A stretch of 64,000 bases of DNA from Rhodospirillum rubrum ATCC 11170. Its GTDB lineage: Bacteria > Pseudomonadota > Alphaproteobacteria > Rhodospirillales > Rhodospirillaceae. Below are positions 33,121-42,561 of the stretch, in pieces (the stretch's first letter is position 1; each line of letters starts with the position of its first letter). A program made the translations under genes and the position numbers. The DNA lies in the NCBI RefSeq assembly GCF_000013085.1, contig NC_007643.1:2589001-2653000 (forward strand). Direction: 5' to 3'. The notes below the pieces were generated by a model. The model was given only the letters and a program-made list of their open reading frames with translations, searched no databases and was not told where the DNA came from.

Positions 33121-35646
33121 TCAGTTCCCTCCCAGCAATTTTGAAAACCCGAGCCCCATTCCCGGCAAGCCGTCGCGGTTCAAACGCTCGGTCGCCACCA
33201 GCGCCAGATTGTCAAAGGCGAAGCAGACCAGCGCGAAAGCCCAGACCGCCCCGGCCATCGGCCAGCCGATCGGCGCCATGAACAGCCCGCCAACCGCCGC
33301 CAGGGTGCCAAGCCCCTGGGTCAGGACGATGGCGACAAGAAGCCGGTGGGCGGGAAAGGGCCGCCGCCAGACCCAGCCGTCCCTGCGGGTCAGGGCGATG
33401 GTCATATTGCCGCCGATCAGCAGTTTCAAGAAAAGGATGGTCTGCTCCTGGGCGGCGGGCAGATCCAGGCGATGGTCGAGCAGCCAGAGCAGCAGGAACG
33501 AACTCGCCACCCCCGAGACGCCGAGCACCCCGCTCACCCGCACCACCTTCAGCATGTCCCAGCGCACAGGACGGGGCGGGGGCGGCGCCGTATCCCCGGC
33601 CACGAACAGGGCCGGCAGGCTGGCCAGGATGCTCAGCAGGGCGATCATGGCCAGACTGATCGGAAAAGACCCCAGCATCAGGTAAGCCAGGGCGACAAAG
33701 ACCGGCAGGCGCAGGGTTTCGGCGATGCGATAGGCCGCATAGCCGCTCATCCGCCCGAGGATCCGCCGGGATTCGCTGACGGCGCGGGTGATGATCGCCA
33801 GCCCCGAGGCGCCGAGCACGACATCGGCCGCCTGACGGGCGGCGTCGGAGGCGCCCTTGACGGCGATCCCGACCTCGGCATGGTCCAGGGCGGCGGCGTC
33901 TTCGCCTGCCGCGCCGGTTATGCCAACCCGGTGGCCGGCGCGCTGAAGGGCGCGCACCAAGCGCAGGCGGTGCTCGGGGTGGACCTCGGCGATGACATGG
34001 GCGTCTTCCAGATCGTCGTCGCGGTCGGCGCCGCACTCGGCGCGGCCGGTGCCGCCGTCTTCGCCCAGACCATCCACCATCCGTCTGGCGCAGACCACCC
34101 GGTCGCCAAGCCCCATGCCGCGCGCCACCCGGCCGCCGATGGCGGCGCGCTCGGGGGTGATCATCAGCACGCGCAGTCCCAGGACCCGGGCGGCATCCAG
34201 GCTGCCCGGGGAATCGCCGCGCGATGGCTCGACCAGGGCGATCAGCCCCAGATACCGCCAATGCTCGACCTCTCCCCCCTCCTCGGCCCGGGCAATGCCG
34301 ACGGCGCGAAAGCCGCGTTCGGCCAGATCATCGGTCGCCTCGCTGATCCGCCGCACCAGGGCGGGCTCCAGCCCCGTCGCTTGGGCGACGGCCAGCGGCT
34401 CGCCCTTGAGCACCGAAAAGCGGGCGACGGCGCCGCTTTCAAGCGGTCGCTCGACCTCGGCGCGCAGGCAGCCCCCCTCCCCTGCATCCTCGGTTAGCGG
34501 CTGCAGAAACAGGCAGTACCCATCGCCGGGAGTCAGGGCCGGCTGGCCGGCCAGGATCGCCAGATCGACGGCATTGGCCCCTTCGGCCGGACAGGCCAGG
34601 GCGGCGGTCCGCAACAATTCTCCCCGTCCCGAAGCCTGCAACAACACCGGTTCGCCCATCACCAGGCGCGGCTCGCTCAAGGTGCCGCTTTGGTCGGCGC
34701 ACAGCACGTCCAGGCCGGCCAGATCCTCGATCGCCGCCATCCGGGCGACGACGGCCTTCATCCGCTCCAGCCGCAGCGCCCCCGCCGACAGCGTCATCGA
34801 CAAAACGGCGGGCAGCGCCAGGGGAATCGACGCAGCACTCAGAACCAGCACGAACAGCACGGTCTCCAAGGGCGGATCCTGGCGATAAAGCGCCAGGATC
34901 ATCACCGTCACCATCATGACCAGCGTCAGGGCGACCAGGGTATTGCCGATGCCAAGCATCGCCGCGCGCAGGGCGGACGGCTTGCGCCGCGCCGTCACCG
35001 GCGGGCTGCGGCCAAACAGCGTGGTCGGACCGGTGGCGGTGACCACCGCCTTCATCTCGCCGCCGCGCACCATCGATCCGGCGTGCACCTCGTCACCGCC
35101 GGTCTTGGCGATCACCCGGCGATCGCCGGTCAGCATCGAAGCGTCGATGCTCAAAGCCCCCTCGCCCAGCAACACCGCATCGGCGGGAACGACCCGCCCG
35201 AGTTTCAGAAAGATCACATCGCCGGGCACGACCTCGTCGGCCGGACGGTCGGCCCAGACGCCATCGCGCAACACCCGGGCCATCGGCGCCAAACGGCGGC
35301 CAAGGCGGCTCAGCGCCCGCCCGGCGTGACGCTGTTCGACCAGGGAGACCCCGGCATTGACCAGCAGCAAGGTCAGGATAAGGGCGCCGTCGGCCCAGCG
35401 TCCGGCCGCCAAGGCCAGCAGGGCCGCGGCCTGCAGCATCCAGGCGACGGGCCCCGACAGACTATTGGCAAGCCGCCGCAAGCGGCCGGGATTGCCGTCG
35501 TCAAGACGATTGGCGCCCCATTCGGCCAGCAGGTCGGCGGCCTGACCCGAGCTTAGGCCGTGGTCGCAATCGACATCGGGATACTCCGGCGAGGGCGGGC
35601 GGTGGGCGGCGGGGTCCCCGATCGGGGAAAACGGCAAGGCATCCAT
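33121..35646 (-). CDS. Degenerate P-type (PMA/H+-ATPase-like) cation ATPase
   Basis: An 841-residue protein with the complete P-type ATPase architecture (N-terminal cation-ATPase domain, actuator, transmembrane bundle, P and N domains, C-terminal helices), closest in pattern to plasma-membrane proton ATPases. Most catalytic motifs are altered: TGES is TGDR (about 173), DKTGT is DQSGT (about 318, Asp kept, Lys lost), MITGD is MITPE (about 496) and GDGVNDAP is GAAGEDAAA (about 578). KGEP (414) and the PEGL-like IPLALP (274) remain. The reading frame is intact over 2.5 kb, so it is not a simple pseudogene. It may have lost transport activity. ATG 35646 is chosen; GTG 35661 is possible. Confidence 0.85.
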   Translation of the reverse strand: MDALPFSPIGDPAAHRPPSPEYPDVDCDHGLSSGQAADLLAEWGANRLDDGNPGRLRRLANSLSGPVAWMLQAAALLALAAGRWADGALILTLLLVNAGVSLVEQRHAGRALSRLGRRLAPMARVLRDGVWADRPADEVVPGDVIFLKLGRVVPADAVLLGEGALSIDASMLTGDRRVIAKTGGDEVHAGSMVRGGEMKAVVTATGPTTLFGRSPPVTARRKPSALRAAMLGIGNTLVALTLVMMVTVMILALYRQDPPLETVLFVLVLSAASIPLALPAVLSMTLSAGALRLERMKAVVARMAAIEDLAGLDVLCADQSGTLSEPRLVMGEPVLLQASGRGELLRTAALACPAEGANAVDLAILAGQPALTPGDGYCLFLQPLTEDAGEGGCLRAEVERPLESGAVARFSVLKGEPLAVAQATGLEPALVRRISEATDDLAERGFRAVGIARAEEGGEVEHWRYLGLIALVEPSRGDSPGSLDAARVLGLRVLMITPERAAIGGRVARGMGLGDRVVCARRMVDGLGEDGGTGRAECGADRDDDLEDAHVIAEVHPEHRLRLVRALQRAGHRVGITGAAGEDAAALDHAEVGIAVKGASDAARQAADVVLGASGLAIITRAVSESRRILGRMSGYAAYRIAETLRLPVFVALAYLMLGSFPISLAMIALLSILASLPALFVAGDTAPPPPRPVRWDMLKVVRVSGVLGVSGVASSFLLLWLLDHRLDLPAAQEQTILFLKLLIGGNMTIALTRRDGWVWRRPFPAHRLLVAIVLTQGLGTLAAVGGLFMAPIGWPMAGAVWAFALVCFAFDNLALVATERLNRDGLPGMGLGFSKLLGGN

Positions 35647-35860
35647 CAAGACCGGTTCCACGGGCGATCCGTCGCCCCCGAACGGAGGCGGGGAAACGGA
35701 TACGAAGCCCTTTGGTGTGGCGGCTCCCCCAAGCCGTCGCCCCCAGGATGGCGGGCGGGGCGACGAAGATCGTTTGCTGCCCCCGCCCCGTCCCTCGCGC
35801 TGTCACGCGAAAGCGCCTTCAAGGGCCGGAAAGCCCCTTCTTTCTCATCTGGAAGACTGT

Positions 35861-35929
35861 GAGGGGACCGGCTCCCCCGAACCGATCCCCTCGTATCGGA
35901 CGGGGGACAAGCCTGCCAGCCCCCCGTCC
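35861..35929. terminator. Two tandem hairpins downstream of fixX
   Basis: First stem GAGGGGACCGG (35861-35871) / CCGATCCCCTC (35882-35892), one G-T pair; second stem GGACGGGGG (35898-35906) / CCCCCGTCC (35921-35929). They lie in the 300-bp gap after the fixX stop and before the ATPase gene, and probably end the nif/fix transcript; no T-run is seen. Apart from these I see nothing in 35662-35948. Confidence 0.5.
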
Positions 35930-35948
35930 AATTCCTTAAAGCGAATAC

Positions 35949-36233
35949 TCAGCCAAACTTGAACAGAATGCCATAGCCGCCACGCGGATAGGCCCATTCC
36001 AGTTCACCGGTTTCCTGACACACAATGCGACAGGTCCCGCACTCCATGCAACCATCGGGAACAACTTCGACCTTGCCGTTCTCCCCTTCCACGTAGCAGC
36101 CGGCGGGGCAGATGTCGACCATCGCCTTCAACTGCTCGGAGGGGACCTTGGACGCATCGATACGGACGTGGGGACAGCCCTCGTCAACCCGATAGCGGTT
36201 CTGATACAGCTTTTCTTCGATTTTGTCGCTCAT
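35949..36233 (-). CDS. fixX: Ferredoxin-like protein FixX
   Basis: A 94-residue ferredoxin with ICPAGCY and [11 protein letters not shown], which hold the Fe-S cluster of the FixX family. It works with FixABC, an electron-bifurcating flavoprotein complex that sends electrons from NADH to ferredoxin/flavodoxin for nitrogenase and to quinone. The ATG at 36233 overlaps the fixC stop (ATGA), which I prefer to the ATG at 36239. It is the last gene of the operon. Confidence 0.95.
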   Translation of the reverse strand: MSDKIEEKLYQNRYRVDEGCPHVRIDASKVPSEQLKAMVDICPAGCYVEGENGKVEVVPDGCMECGTCRIVCQETGELEWAYPRGGYGILFKFG

Positions 36234-37531
36234 CGCCATGCCCTCGCCACCTTGACGGCGTCGCCCACCAGACCGAGAACACCCCGGGCCTTGCGGAAGC
36301 TCCGCACGATGTCTTTTTCCTTGGTCAGCTTATCGACACCATCGACGCGGAAGAAATTCTCCGCCGCCTTGGCCATCAATTCGGGATAGGTCGTCACGAA
36401 CTGCTTGTTGCGCCACAGGGTGTGGGGAAGGTCCTTATACTTCTTCAGGTCCTTCAGCACGAAGCTTTCCTCAAGCTTCTGGCGATAGAGCGCCAGATTG
36501 GCCTCGGTCATCGCCTTGCCTTCGGACTTCAGCGCGATGATCGTTTCCGCCGCCAGCCGCCCGGAGGTGAGCGCCAGATTGGAGCCCTCGCGGTGGGCGG
36601 CGTTGAGGAAGTGGGCGGCATCGCCGCAGATCAGCCAGCCGGCGCCGTAAAGCTGGGGCACCGCGTTATAGCCGCCTTCGGGGATCAGATGGGCGGCGTA
36701 TTCCTTGACCTCGGAGCCCCTGATCAGCGGAGCGATCGAGGGATGGGCCTTGAAGCGTTCAAGCAGCTTGGCCGGACCGATCTTGGTCTCGACGAAATCG
36801 GACACGATGCAGCCGATGCCCAGCGAGATGCTCTCGCCATTGGTATAGAGGAAGCCGGTGCCCAACATGCCCGAGGTCACGGTGCCCAGGGCCTCGATGA
36901 CCACGCCTTCGTCATCGCGCACGTTGAAGCGCTCGTTGATGACCTCGCGCGGCAGGAAGTGCATCTCCTTGACCGCCAGGGCGGCGTGCTCGGGGCTGAT
37001 CTCGGAGCGGATGCCCGAGCGCTGGCCGACCAGGGCGTTGACGCCGTCGCAGAGGATGACCACCTCGGCATAGACCTCGCCGCCCTCGCGGTCGCAGCGC
37101 ACGCCCACCACCTTGCCGGCATCGTTGCGGATCAGATCGAGCACGGTGGTCTCGCAGATCACCATCGCCCCGGCGTCGCGGGCCTGACGGTTGAACCACT
37201 TGTCGAACTGGGCGCGGATGATGGTGTAGCGGTTGGGCTTTTCCTCGTTGAAGTTCTCGCTGCGGAAATGGCTGCCCACATAGGAGCGGTCATCGAGCAT
37301 CCACATGCGCTGTTCGATGACGTGGCGTTCCAGCGGCGCGTCATCGCGGAAGCCGGGAATGATCTGCTCGACCGCATTGGCGTACAGAATGGCGCCCTGA
37401 ACGTTCTTCGACCCGGGATATTCGCCGCGCTCGATCTGCAAGACGTTGAGGCCGGCCTTGGCCAGGGTGTAGGAGGCGGCGTTGCCCGCCATGCCCGCAC
37501 CGACGATGATTACATCGAAATGCTCTGCCAT
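36230..37531 (-). CDS. fixC: FixC flavoprotein (ETF:quinone oxidoreductase-like)
   Basis: A 433-residue FAD protein related to ETF-ubiquinone oxidoreductase. The FAD-binding motif is [17 protein letters not shown] at the N-terminus. [21 protein letters not shown] in the second half contacts FAD ribityl. In the FixABCX complex it carries electrons to quinone during bifurcation. It starts 18 bp after fixB and overlaps fixX by 4 bp. Confidence 0.96.
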   Translation of the reverse strand: MAEHFDVIIVGAGMAGNAASYTLAKAGLNVLQIERGEYPGSKNVQGAILYANAVEQIIPGFRDDAPLERHVIEQRMWMLDDRSYVGSHFRSENFNEEKPNRYTIIRAQFDKWFNRQARDAGAMVICETTVLDLIRNDAGKVVGVRCDREGGEVYAEVVILCDGVNALVGQRSGIRSEISPEHAALAVKEMHFLPREVINERFNVRDDEGVVIEALGTVTSGMLGTGFLYTNGESISLGIGCIVSDFVETKIGPAKLLERFKAHPSIAPLIRGSEVKEYAAHLIPEGGYNAVPQLYGAGWLICGDAAHFLNAAHREGSNLALTSGRLAAETIIALKSEGKAMTEANLALYRQKLEESFVLKDLKKYKDLPHTLWRNKQFVTTYPELMAKAAENFFRVDGVDKLTKEKDIVRSFRKARGVLGLVGDAVKVARAWR

Positions 37532-37549
37532 GATCGTTGATCCTTTCGA

Positions 37550-38647
37550 TCAGCTCGCCATCCGCCGGACCGCGAGGCGCGCTTCGAACGCCTTGGTCAG
37601 GGCCGGAAGAATACGGGTCGCGTCGCCGACCAAGCCGTAGTGGGCGAATTCGAAGATCGGCGCGTTGGCGTCGGTATTGATCGCCAGGATCATATCCGCC
37701 CCCTCGACGCCCACCCGATGCTGAATGGCCCCCGAAATGCCCGCGGCGATATACAGCTTGGGCCGGATGGTCTTGCCGGTCTGGCCGATCTGGCGATCGG
37801 CCGAGATCCAGCCCTTTTGAATGGTCGGCCGCGAGCCGCCGTATTCGGCGCCGAGAACCGCCGCGAGATCGGTGATCAGGCGGAAGTTCCCCGGATTGCC
37901 CATGCCCAGACCGCCGGCGACAACGATGTCGGCATAGGCCAGATGGGCTTCCTCGGTCGAGGTATCGGGCACGAAATCAAGGATCTTGGTCACGATGTCG
38001 TCTTCGACCATCGACAACTTGAACTCGATGACCCGGCCGGGCTTGGCGTCCCTGCGTTCGGGCATCGCCATCACGCGCGGGCGGATGGTCGCCATCTGCG
38101 GGCGGAAGTTCAGGGTGAAGATGGTACAAAGCAAGGTGCCGCCGAAGGTCGGACGGGTCGCCGCCAGACAACGGTCGTCGTCGATGGCCAGTTCGGTGCA
38201 ATCGGCGGTCAGACCGGTCTTGAGGGTGGTCGCCACCGAGCCGGCCAGATCGCGGCCGAGCGTGCTCGCCCCCAGCAACAAGATCTCGGGCTTATGGGTG
38301 TTGACCAGATCGGTCAGCGCCTTCGAATAGGGCTCGTTGCGATAATCCTTGAGCAGCGGCTCGGACACCACATAGGCGAGATCGGCGCCATAGCTCCAGG
38401 CGTCGCTGATCGCCTGCTTAAGATCATTGCCGGGCGGGCCCAGGATCACCGCGGCCAGTTGCACGCCCAGCTTGTCGGCCAGCTTGCGGCCCTCGCCCAG
38501 CAGTTCCCACGACACGGTGTGGACCTTGCCACGCTCCATCTCGATGAAAACCCAGACGTCCTTATAGGTCTTGAAATGCTCGGACAGCTCTTTTTTGGCG
38601 GCGCCACGGCCGGCCGCCGCCGGGGCGGGCTTCTTCTCTTCGCTCAT
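37550..38647 (-). CDS. fixB: FixB, electron transfer flavoprotein alpha-type subunit
   Basis: A 365-residue ETF-alpha homologue. A charged and Ala/Pro-rich N-terminal extension (about 1-25) precedes [20 protein letters not shown]. The C-terminal FAD domain shows [16 protein letters not shown] and [20 protein letters not shown], the standard ETF-alpha FAD signature. It forms the heterodimer with FixA. The ATG at 38647 follows fixA by 16 bp. Confidence 0.96.
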   Translation of the reverse strand: MSEEKKPAPAAAGRGAAKKELSEHFKTYKDVWVFIEMERGKVHTVSWELLGEGRKLADKLGVQLAAVILGPPGNDLKQAISDAWSYGADLAYVVSEPLLKDYRNEPYSKALTDLVNTHKPEILLLGASTLGRDLAGSVATTLKTGLTADCTELAIDDDRCLAATRPTFGGTLLCTIFTLNFRPQMATIRPRVMAMPERRDAKPGRVIEFKLSMVEDDIVTKILDFVPDTSTEEAHLAYADIVVAGGLGMGNPGNFRLITDLAAVLGAEYGGSRPTIQKGWISADRQIGQTGKTIRPKLYIAAGISGAIQHRVGVEGADMILAINTDANAPIFEFAHYGLVGDATRILPALTKAFEARLAVRRMAS

Positions 38648-38663
38648 CTCTCGCTCCTCCGTA

Positions 38664-39515
38664 TTACGACGCCGCGGCCAGCTTACGGAGGTCGGTCTCC
38701 AGCTTCGGATTGGCGGAAAACAGGGTATCCAGGGTGGCCTGGGCGATCTCGGCATCGGACTTGCCGGCGGTCTCGACCATCTTGGCCTTTTCCTTGCGCG
38801 GTTGCGGCGCGAAGACCTTCTTCACCACCGTCGGCGAGCCACGCAAACCGCACAGCGCGATATCATCGACGCCGGCCTGTTGGGCCGACCAGGTGGCGAT
38901 GGTGGCGCGCGAGGCGCGGAACATGTCGTCCATGGCGCCGCGGCGCAGGGTGTTCGTGCCTTCAAGCATGGTGATCAGGCAAGGCAGCCCGGTGCTTAGC
39001 ACCTGCACGCCGCCCTCGGCCCGGCGTTCGACGACGATCGAGCGGTTTTCCAGATCGAGCGAGCGGATGGCCGCCACATAGGTCAACTGGTTAAGACCCA
39101 GCCGCTTGGCGATCCCCGGCCCGACCTGGGCGGTATCGCCGTCGATCGTCTGCTTGCCGGTGAAGACGATATCGACGGGCTCCTCCTCGCCGATCTTGCG
39201 GATCCCGGCGGCCAGGGCATAGGAGGTGGCCAGGGTATCGGACCCGGCGAAGAAACGGTCGGTCAACAGCACGGCGGCATCGGCGCCTAGCCCTAAGGCC
39301 TTGCGCAAGCTTTCATCGGCCATGGGCGGACCCATGGTCAGAACGGTCACCTTGCCACCCATTTTGTCACGAAGCCGCAGGGCCTCTTCAAGGGCGAAAA
39401 GATCATAGGGGTTGATGATGGTCGGCACGCCCTGGCGCATGATGGTGTTGGTCACCGGATGCACCCGGATTTGCGCGCTGTCGGGAACCTGCTTGATGCA
39501 GACAACGATATGCAT
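38664..39515 (-). CDS. fixA: FixA, electron transfer flavoprotein beta-type subunit
   Basis: A 283-residue ETF-beta homologue beginning [20 protein letters not shown], with [31 protein letters not shown] and [20 protein letters not shown] (ETF-beta signature). It is the likely bifurcation-FAD and NADH site partner of FixB. A GGAGGAAACC site precedes the ATG. It starts 197 bp after nifW, and that gap holds a plausible promoter. Confidence 0.96.
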   Translation of the reverse strand: MHIVVCIKQVPDSAQIRVHPVTNTIMRQGVPTIINPYDLFALEEALRLRDKMGGKVTVLTMGPPMADESLRKALGLGADAAVLLTDRFFAGSDTLATSYALAAGIRKIGEEEPVDIVFTGKQTIDGDTAQVGPGIAKRLGLNQLTYVAAIRSLDLENRSIVVERRAEGGVQVLSTGLPCLITMLEGTNTLRRGAMDDMFRASRATIATWSAQQAGVDDIALCGLRGSPTVVKKVFAPQPRKEKAKMVETAGKSDAEIAQATLDTLFSANPKLETDLRKLAAAS

Positions 39516-39637
39516 GGTTTCCTCCGTCGCGGGGCTCCCGGTGGGGGAGCGGAAAAGTCCTCTGCGGGTTATCCCGCCGAACTTCCGTTTTTGGCGTCCT
39601 AATCTTTCGAGGGACGGACACATAACGGAAGAATCAT

Positions 39638-39665
39638 ACTATATTTGGTTTTTGCGATGCAGCAA
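39638..39665 (-). promoter_or_regulatory. Candidate sigma-70-type promoter upstream of fixA
   Basis: On the minus strand TTGCTG (39665-39660) and TATAGT (39643-39638) are 16 bp apart, about 120 bp upstream of the fixA start, in an AT-rich patch of the nifW-fixA gap. No sigma-54 element was found in this gap. Prediction only. Confidence 0.4.
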
Positions 39666-39712
39666 ATTTCTCTAATAAACTGCAGCAATCCAGACCCGCT
39701 CTAAGAACGTGT

Positions 39713-40075
39713 CTAAGCCTCGGCGCTGGAATTAACTTTCGACTCAGAACGCTCCGCCGCCGCCAGCGGCAGGATGGCATCGAGGCCGACGAAGGCCTTG
39801 CCGGCCTCGCTCTGGAAGACCTTGAACAGCTTTTCCGAGCGGGCGTCCGAGGTCAGGAAGTCGGCGTAAGCCCGTTCCAGGCAGCGTTTGTGGGTCTCGC
39901 GCGACACGCTTTCGCCGTTTTCCTCGGCGTCGCACGCCTTCAAGTAGGTCTGATACTTCTTCAGGATGTGTAAACGGTTCACCTGAACAACCTTCGGGTT
40001 AAATTCGACTCCGAGGAAGCTGAAAAACTCCTCGGCGCTCGACAGACTCCGCAGATCTTCGAGAAAGCGGCTCAT
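39713..40075 (-). CDS. nifW: Nitrogenase-stabilising/protective protein NifW
   Basis: A 120-residue NifW protein: SSAEEFFSFLGVEFNPKVVQ, VNRLHILKKYQTYL and a C-terminal helix region are typical. NifW helps protect or mature the MoFe protein. It begins 23 bp after nifV on the same strand; ATG 40075 follows AAAGGGA, and a GTG one codon earlier is the alternative. It sits in the NifA-type operon that starts near 42022. Confidence 0.93.
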   Translation of the reverse strand: MSRFLEDLRSLSSAEEFFSFLGVEFNPKVVQVNRLHILKKYQTYLKACDAEENGESVSRETHKRCLERAYADFLTSDARSEKLFKVFQSEAGKAFVGLDAILPLAAAERSESKVNSSAEA

Positions 40076-40098
40076 CACGGGGCGTCCCTTTGCGCGGG

Positions 40099-41277
40099 TC
40101 AGCTCGCCGCCTGGGGCGGGCGGCTGAAATCAAGGGTTTCGATGGCCTCGGCCACCGAGCGGGTTTCGTCGAAGAAGCGGCGCAGATCGGCGTCCGTCGG
40201 CGGGCGCTTGGTCGCCCCGGCATGGAGGCGGACGCGCGCCAGCATGGCCCGCGCCTGGGCCTCTCCGGGGGCCAGCCCCAGGGCGTTGCAGGCGTGAACG
40301 ATGCTGGCGACGCCCGAATGCTTGCCCAGAACCAGACGATGGCAACGCCCGAGATCGGCGGGGGACAACGCCTCGTAATTCTTGGGATCGCGCAGCAGGC
40401 CGCTGACATGGATCCCCGATTCATGGGTGAAGATCGCCTCGCCGACGATCGGCTTGTTCGCCGGAACCGGCCGCCCCGAGGCCTCGGCCACCAGTTTGGA
40501 GACCGCCGCCAGGGCCATCGGCGCGATGCCGGTATGGCGGCCATACAGATTGCGGCAGGCCATCACCACCTCTTCAAGGGGGGCGTTGCCGGCCCGCTCG
40601 CCCAGGCCATTGACGGTGGTCGAAACATGGGTGGCCCCGCCAAGCACGGCGCCCAGGGAATTCGCCGTCGCCAGCCCCAGATCATCGTGGGCATGGATTT
40701 CCAGTTCCAGGCCGCTGGCGGCGCGCAGGCGCTTGAACATCTGCAAGGTGGTGAAGGGATCCATGATCCCCAGGGTATCGGCGAAGCGGAAGCGCCGGGC
40801 GCCGCTGGCTTCGGCGCGTTCGATCACCCGAAGCAGGAACTCGGGATCGGCGCGGCTGGAATCCTCGCCGCCCAGGGCGACCTCCAGCCCCTTTTCCAGG
40901 GCGGTCTTGATCATGGTCTCCAGATGGGCGAGCACCCAGCCGCGATCGCGGCCCAGCTTGCCCTTGATCTGCTGGTCGGAAACCGGGATCGACAGATTGA
41001 CCATATCGACGCCGCAGGCCGCCGCCGCGTCAAGGTCGGTCATATGCATGCGGCACCAGGCGATCGGCCGGCTGGCCTCGCATTGGGCGACGACGGCGCG
41101 GATCGACTCCTGCTCCTCGGGCCCCATGGCCGGGATGCCGACTTCCATCTCGGGCACGCCGGCGCGCTCCAGGGCCTTGGCGATCGCCACCTTTTCGCCC
41201 AGGGTGAAGATCACCCCGGCGGTCTGCTCGCCGTCGCGCAGCGTGGTATCGTTGACGATGACCGATGACCAATCCAT
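40099..41277 (-). CDS. nifV: Homocitrate synthase NifV
   Basis: A 392-residue DRE-TIM metallolyase that condenses acetyl-CoA and 2-oxoglutarate to homocitrate, the organic ligand of FeMo-cofactor. It has VNDTTLRDGEQTAGV at the N-terminus, LEIHAHDDLGLATANSL and VNGLGERAGNAPLEEV (substrate and metal residues including HAHDD), and GIHVSGLLRDPKNYE. Length fits NifV rather than isopropylmalate synthase, and the nif context agrees. It lies 26 bp after the NifU-like gene. Confidence 0.96.
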   Translation of the reverse strand: MDWSSVIVNDTTLRDGEQTAGVIFTLGEKVAIAKALERAGVPEMEVGIPAMGPEEQESIRAVVAQCEASRPIAWCRMHMTDLDAAAACGVDMVNLSIPVSDQQIKGKLGRDRGWVLAHLETMIKTALEKGLEVALGGEDSSRADPEFLLRVIERAEASGARRFRFADTLGIMDPFTTLQMFKRLRAASGLELEIHAHDDLGLATANSLGAVLGGATHVSTTVNGLGERAGNAPLEEVVMACRNLYGRHTGIAPMALAAVSKLVAEASGRPVPANKPIVGEAIFTHESGIHVSGLLRDPKNYEALSPADLGRCHRLVLGKHSGVASIVHACNALGLAPGEAQARAMLARVRLHAGATKRPPTDADLRRFFDETRSVAEAIETLDFSRPPQAAS

Positions 41278-41303
41278 CTTCCGATCCTCCCCGCCCGTCC
41301 GCC

Positions 41304-41603
41304 TCAGGCCAAGGCCGCGGTGGCGGCAGCGGCGGCTTTGACCGGGGGCTGACCGGCCCAGGGCACGGCATGGGCGGGGATGACCCGCACCGGGCGGCCC
41401 ACGGCCTCCATCAGCTTTTGCTGGATCCCCGACAGCGTGATGCTGGAAAGCTGGCAGCCGACACAGGCGCCGGTCAGCGTGACGAAGATCTTGTGATCTT
41501 CGATGCGCACCAACTCGATATCGCCATTATCGCGGCGCAGACGCGGCCGGATCACCGTTTCCAGGACTTCGGCCACCTTGGCTTCAAACGCCTGCTGGGA
41601 CAT
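41304..41603 (-). CDS. NifU C-terminal domain-like Fe-S scaffold protein
   Basis: A 99-residue protein made only of the NifU C-terminal (Nfu) domain: VAEVLETVIRPRLRRDNGDI and LTGACVGCQLSSITLSGIQQ, with the CxxC that ligates a shared [4Fe-4S] cluster between two subunits. It carries an Ala-rich tail. The N-terminal IscU-like and central ferredoxin domains of full NifU are missing here, so it is a stand-alone carrier, probably working with the IscA-like protein encoded 48 bp upstream. Confidence 0.92.
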   Translation of the reverse strand: MSQQAFEAKVAEVLETVIRPRLRRDNGDIELVRIEDHKIFVTLTGACVGCQLSSITLSGIQQKLMEAVGRPVRVIPAHAVPWAGQPPVKAAAAATAALA

Positions 41604-41651
41604 GGCATCACTCCTAAAAAAATAAAGACGGGGGAAAAGCCCGGAGGCCGC

Positions 41652-41984
41652 TCAACAGGTCGCGGCGGAAAACGACTTGCCGCAGCTGCAGGTGTTGAGC
41701 GCATTGGGGTTGTCGAAGACGAAGCCCGACGCGGTGCCGCTGTCGACGAAATCGACCCGGGCGCCATCCAGCAAAGGCAAGCTTTGCGGATCGACGAAGA
41801 CCTTGGCCTCGCCCAGATCGATCACGGCGTCGTCGTCCTGGGCCCGGGCCTCCAGACCCATGCGGTAGACGACGCCGGCGCAGCCGCCGGTCGAGACCAT
41901 CAGGCGAAGGCCCGTGGCGGCTTCGGGGGATCGGCCAACCACCTTACGCACGGCGGCGGCGGCACTCTCGGTCCATGTCATCAT
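41652..41984 (-). CDS. IscA/HesB-type Fe-S assembly protein (nif-associated)
   Basis: A 110-residue A-type carrier: SAAAAVRKVVGRSPEAATGL, STGGCAGVVYRMGLE and the C-terminal NTCSCGKSF give the three conserved cysteines (Cys...CxC). It would deliver iron or Fe-S clusters to nitrogenase-related proteins. I chose ATG 41984 because AAGGAGGG lies 8 bp before it; the GTG at 41993 is too close to that site. It is the first gene after the sigma-54 promoter at 42033. Confidence 0.92.
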   Translation of the reverse strand: MMTWTESAAAAVRKVVGRSPEAATGLRLMVSTGGCAGVVYRMGLEARAQDDDAVIDLGEAKVFVDPQSLPLLDGARVDFVDSGTASGFVFDNPNALNTCSCGKSFSAATC

Positions 41985-42032
41985 CGGCAGCACCCTCCTT
42001 TCCGGGAGAAGATCAAGGGTGCCTTTCCTTAA

Positions 42033-42047
42033 GCAATCACCGTGCCA
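42033..42047 (-). promoter_or_regulatory. Sigma-54 (-24/-12) promoter of the iscA-nifV-nifW operon
   Basis: The minus strand reads TGGCACGGTGATTGC, a near-perfect match to the RpoN consensus TGGCAC-N5-TTGC. It lies 49 bp upstream of the iscA-like ATG, giving a transcript start near 42022 and a leader of about 38 nt. Confidence 0.9.
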
Positions 42048-42053
42048 TTTATT

Positions 42054-42066
42054 TAAAGCTTTGATT
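42054..42066 (-). promoter_or_regulatory. IHF-like site between activator site and sigma-54 promoter
   Basis: The minus strand reads AATCAAAGCTTTA, a full match to the IHF consensus WATCAANNNNTTR. Its place between the NifA site and the -24 element suits DNA bending. It lies within a direct repeat AGCTTTGAT. Confidence 0.65.
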
Positions 42067-42141
42067 TAGCTTTGATATCCCAATTTCCTCCCCTGGCGCC
42101 TTTCCGACATTTGCGTGACATCCCGGGCAGGCGCCGTACTT

Positions 42142-42157
42142 TGTCGGAAAGCCGACA
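42142..42157. promoter_or_regulatory. NifA upstream activator sequence
   Basis: TGTCGGAAAGCCGACA matches TGT-N10-ACA exactly and is itself a perfect palindrome. It is 95 bp upstream of the -24 element, a typical distance for NifA activation. Confidence 0.8.
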
Positions 42158-42561
42158 GGGTCGGCCCCAGGGCTTTTCCCGCACCGATCGGCGGGGCAGC
42201 GGGGCGGTTGTCACACGCTCTCCGGCTATGGCGCCGTCGATCGCGATCCGTTGTTTCCAACCTCGGCGGCCGTCCCCGAAGACGACTCGATTCGTCCCCA
42301 GATACCGCTTGGCCGCTAGGACCGGACCGACGAGATCGCCCAGACCGTCGCCTTCCCGCGCTCCGAAGGGGCGGCCCATATCACCGGCCAAAACATCCGC
42401 GTTGAGGACGGTCTGGCACACGGTCTTTGACCTGTTCGTCGGATTTCCGCCCGCGAAAAGTGTAAAGACCGCATCTCTTCTGTGGAAAAGCCGTTATGAT
42501 GGGCCAAACTTCGGGCGGTTGCCCCACCGTCCATCAGGCGCCAACCAAACGGAAACGAACC
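42158..42561. other. Region between NifA site and tspO without a supported gene
   Basis: About 400 bp between the NifA site and the divergent tspO gene. Short open frames exist but lack ribosome sites and family content. It should include the tspO promoter; none could be assigned. Confidence 0.35.
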
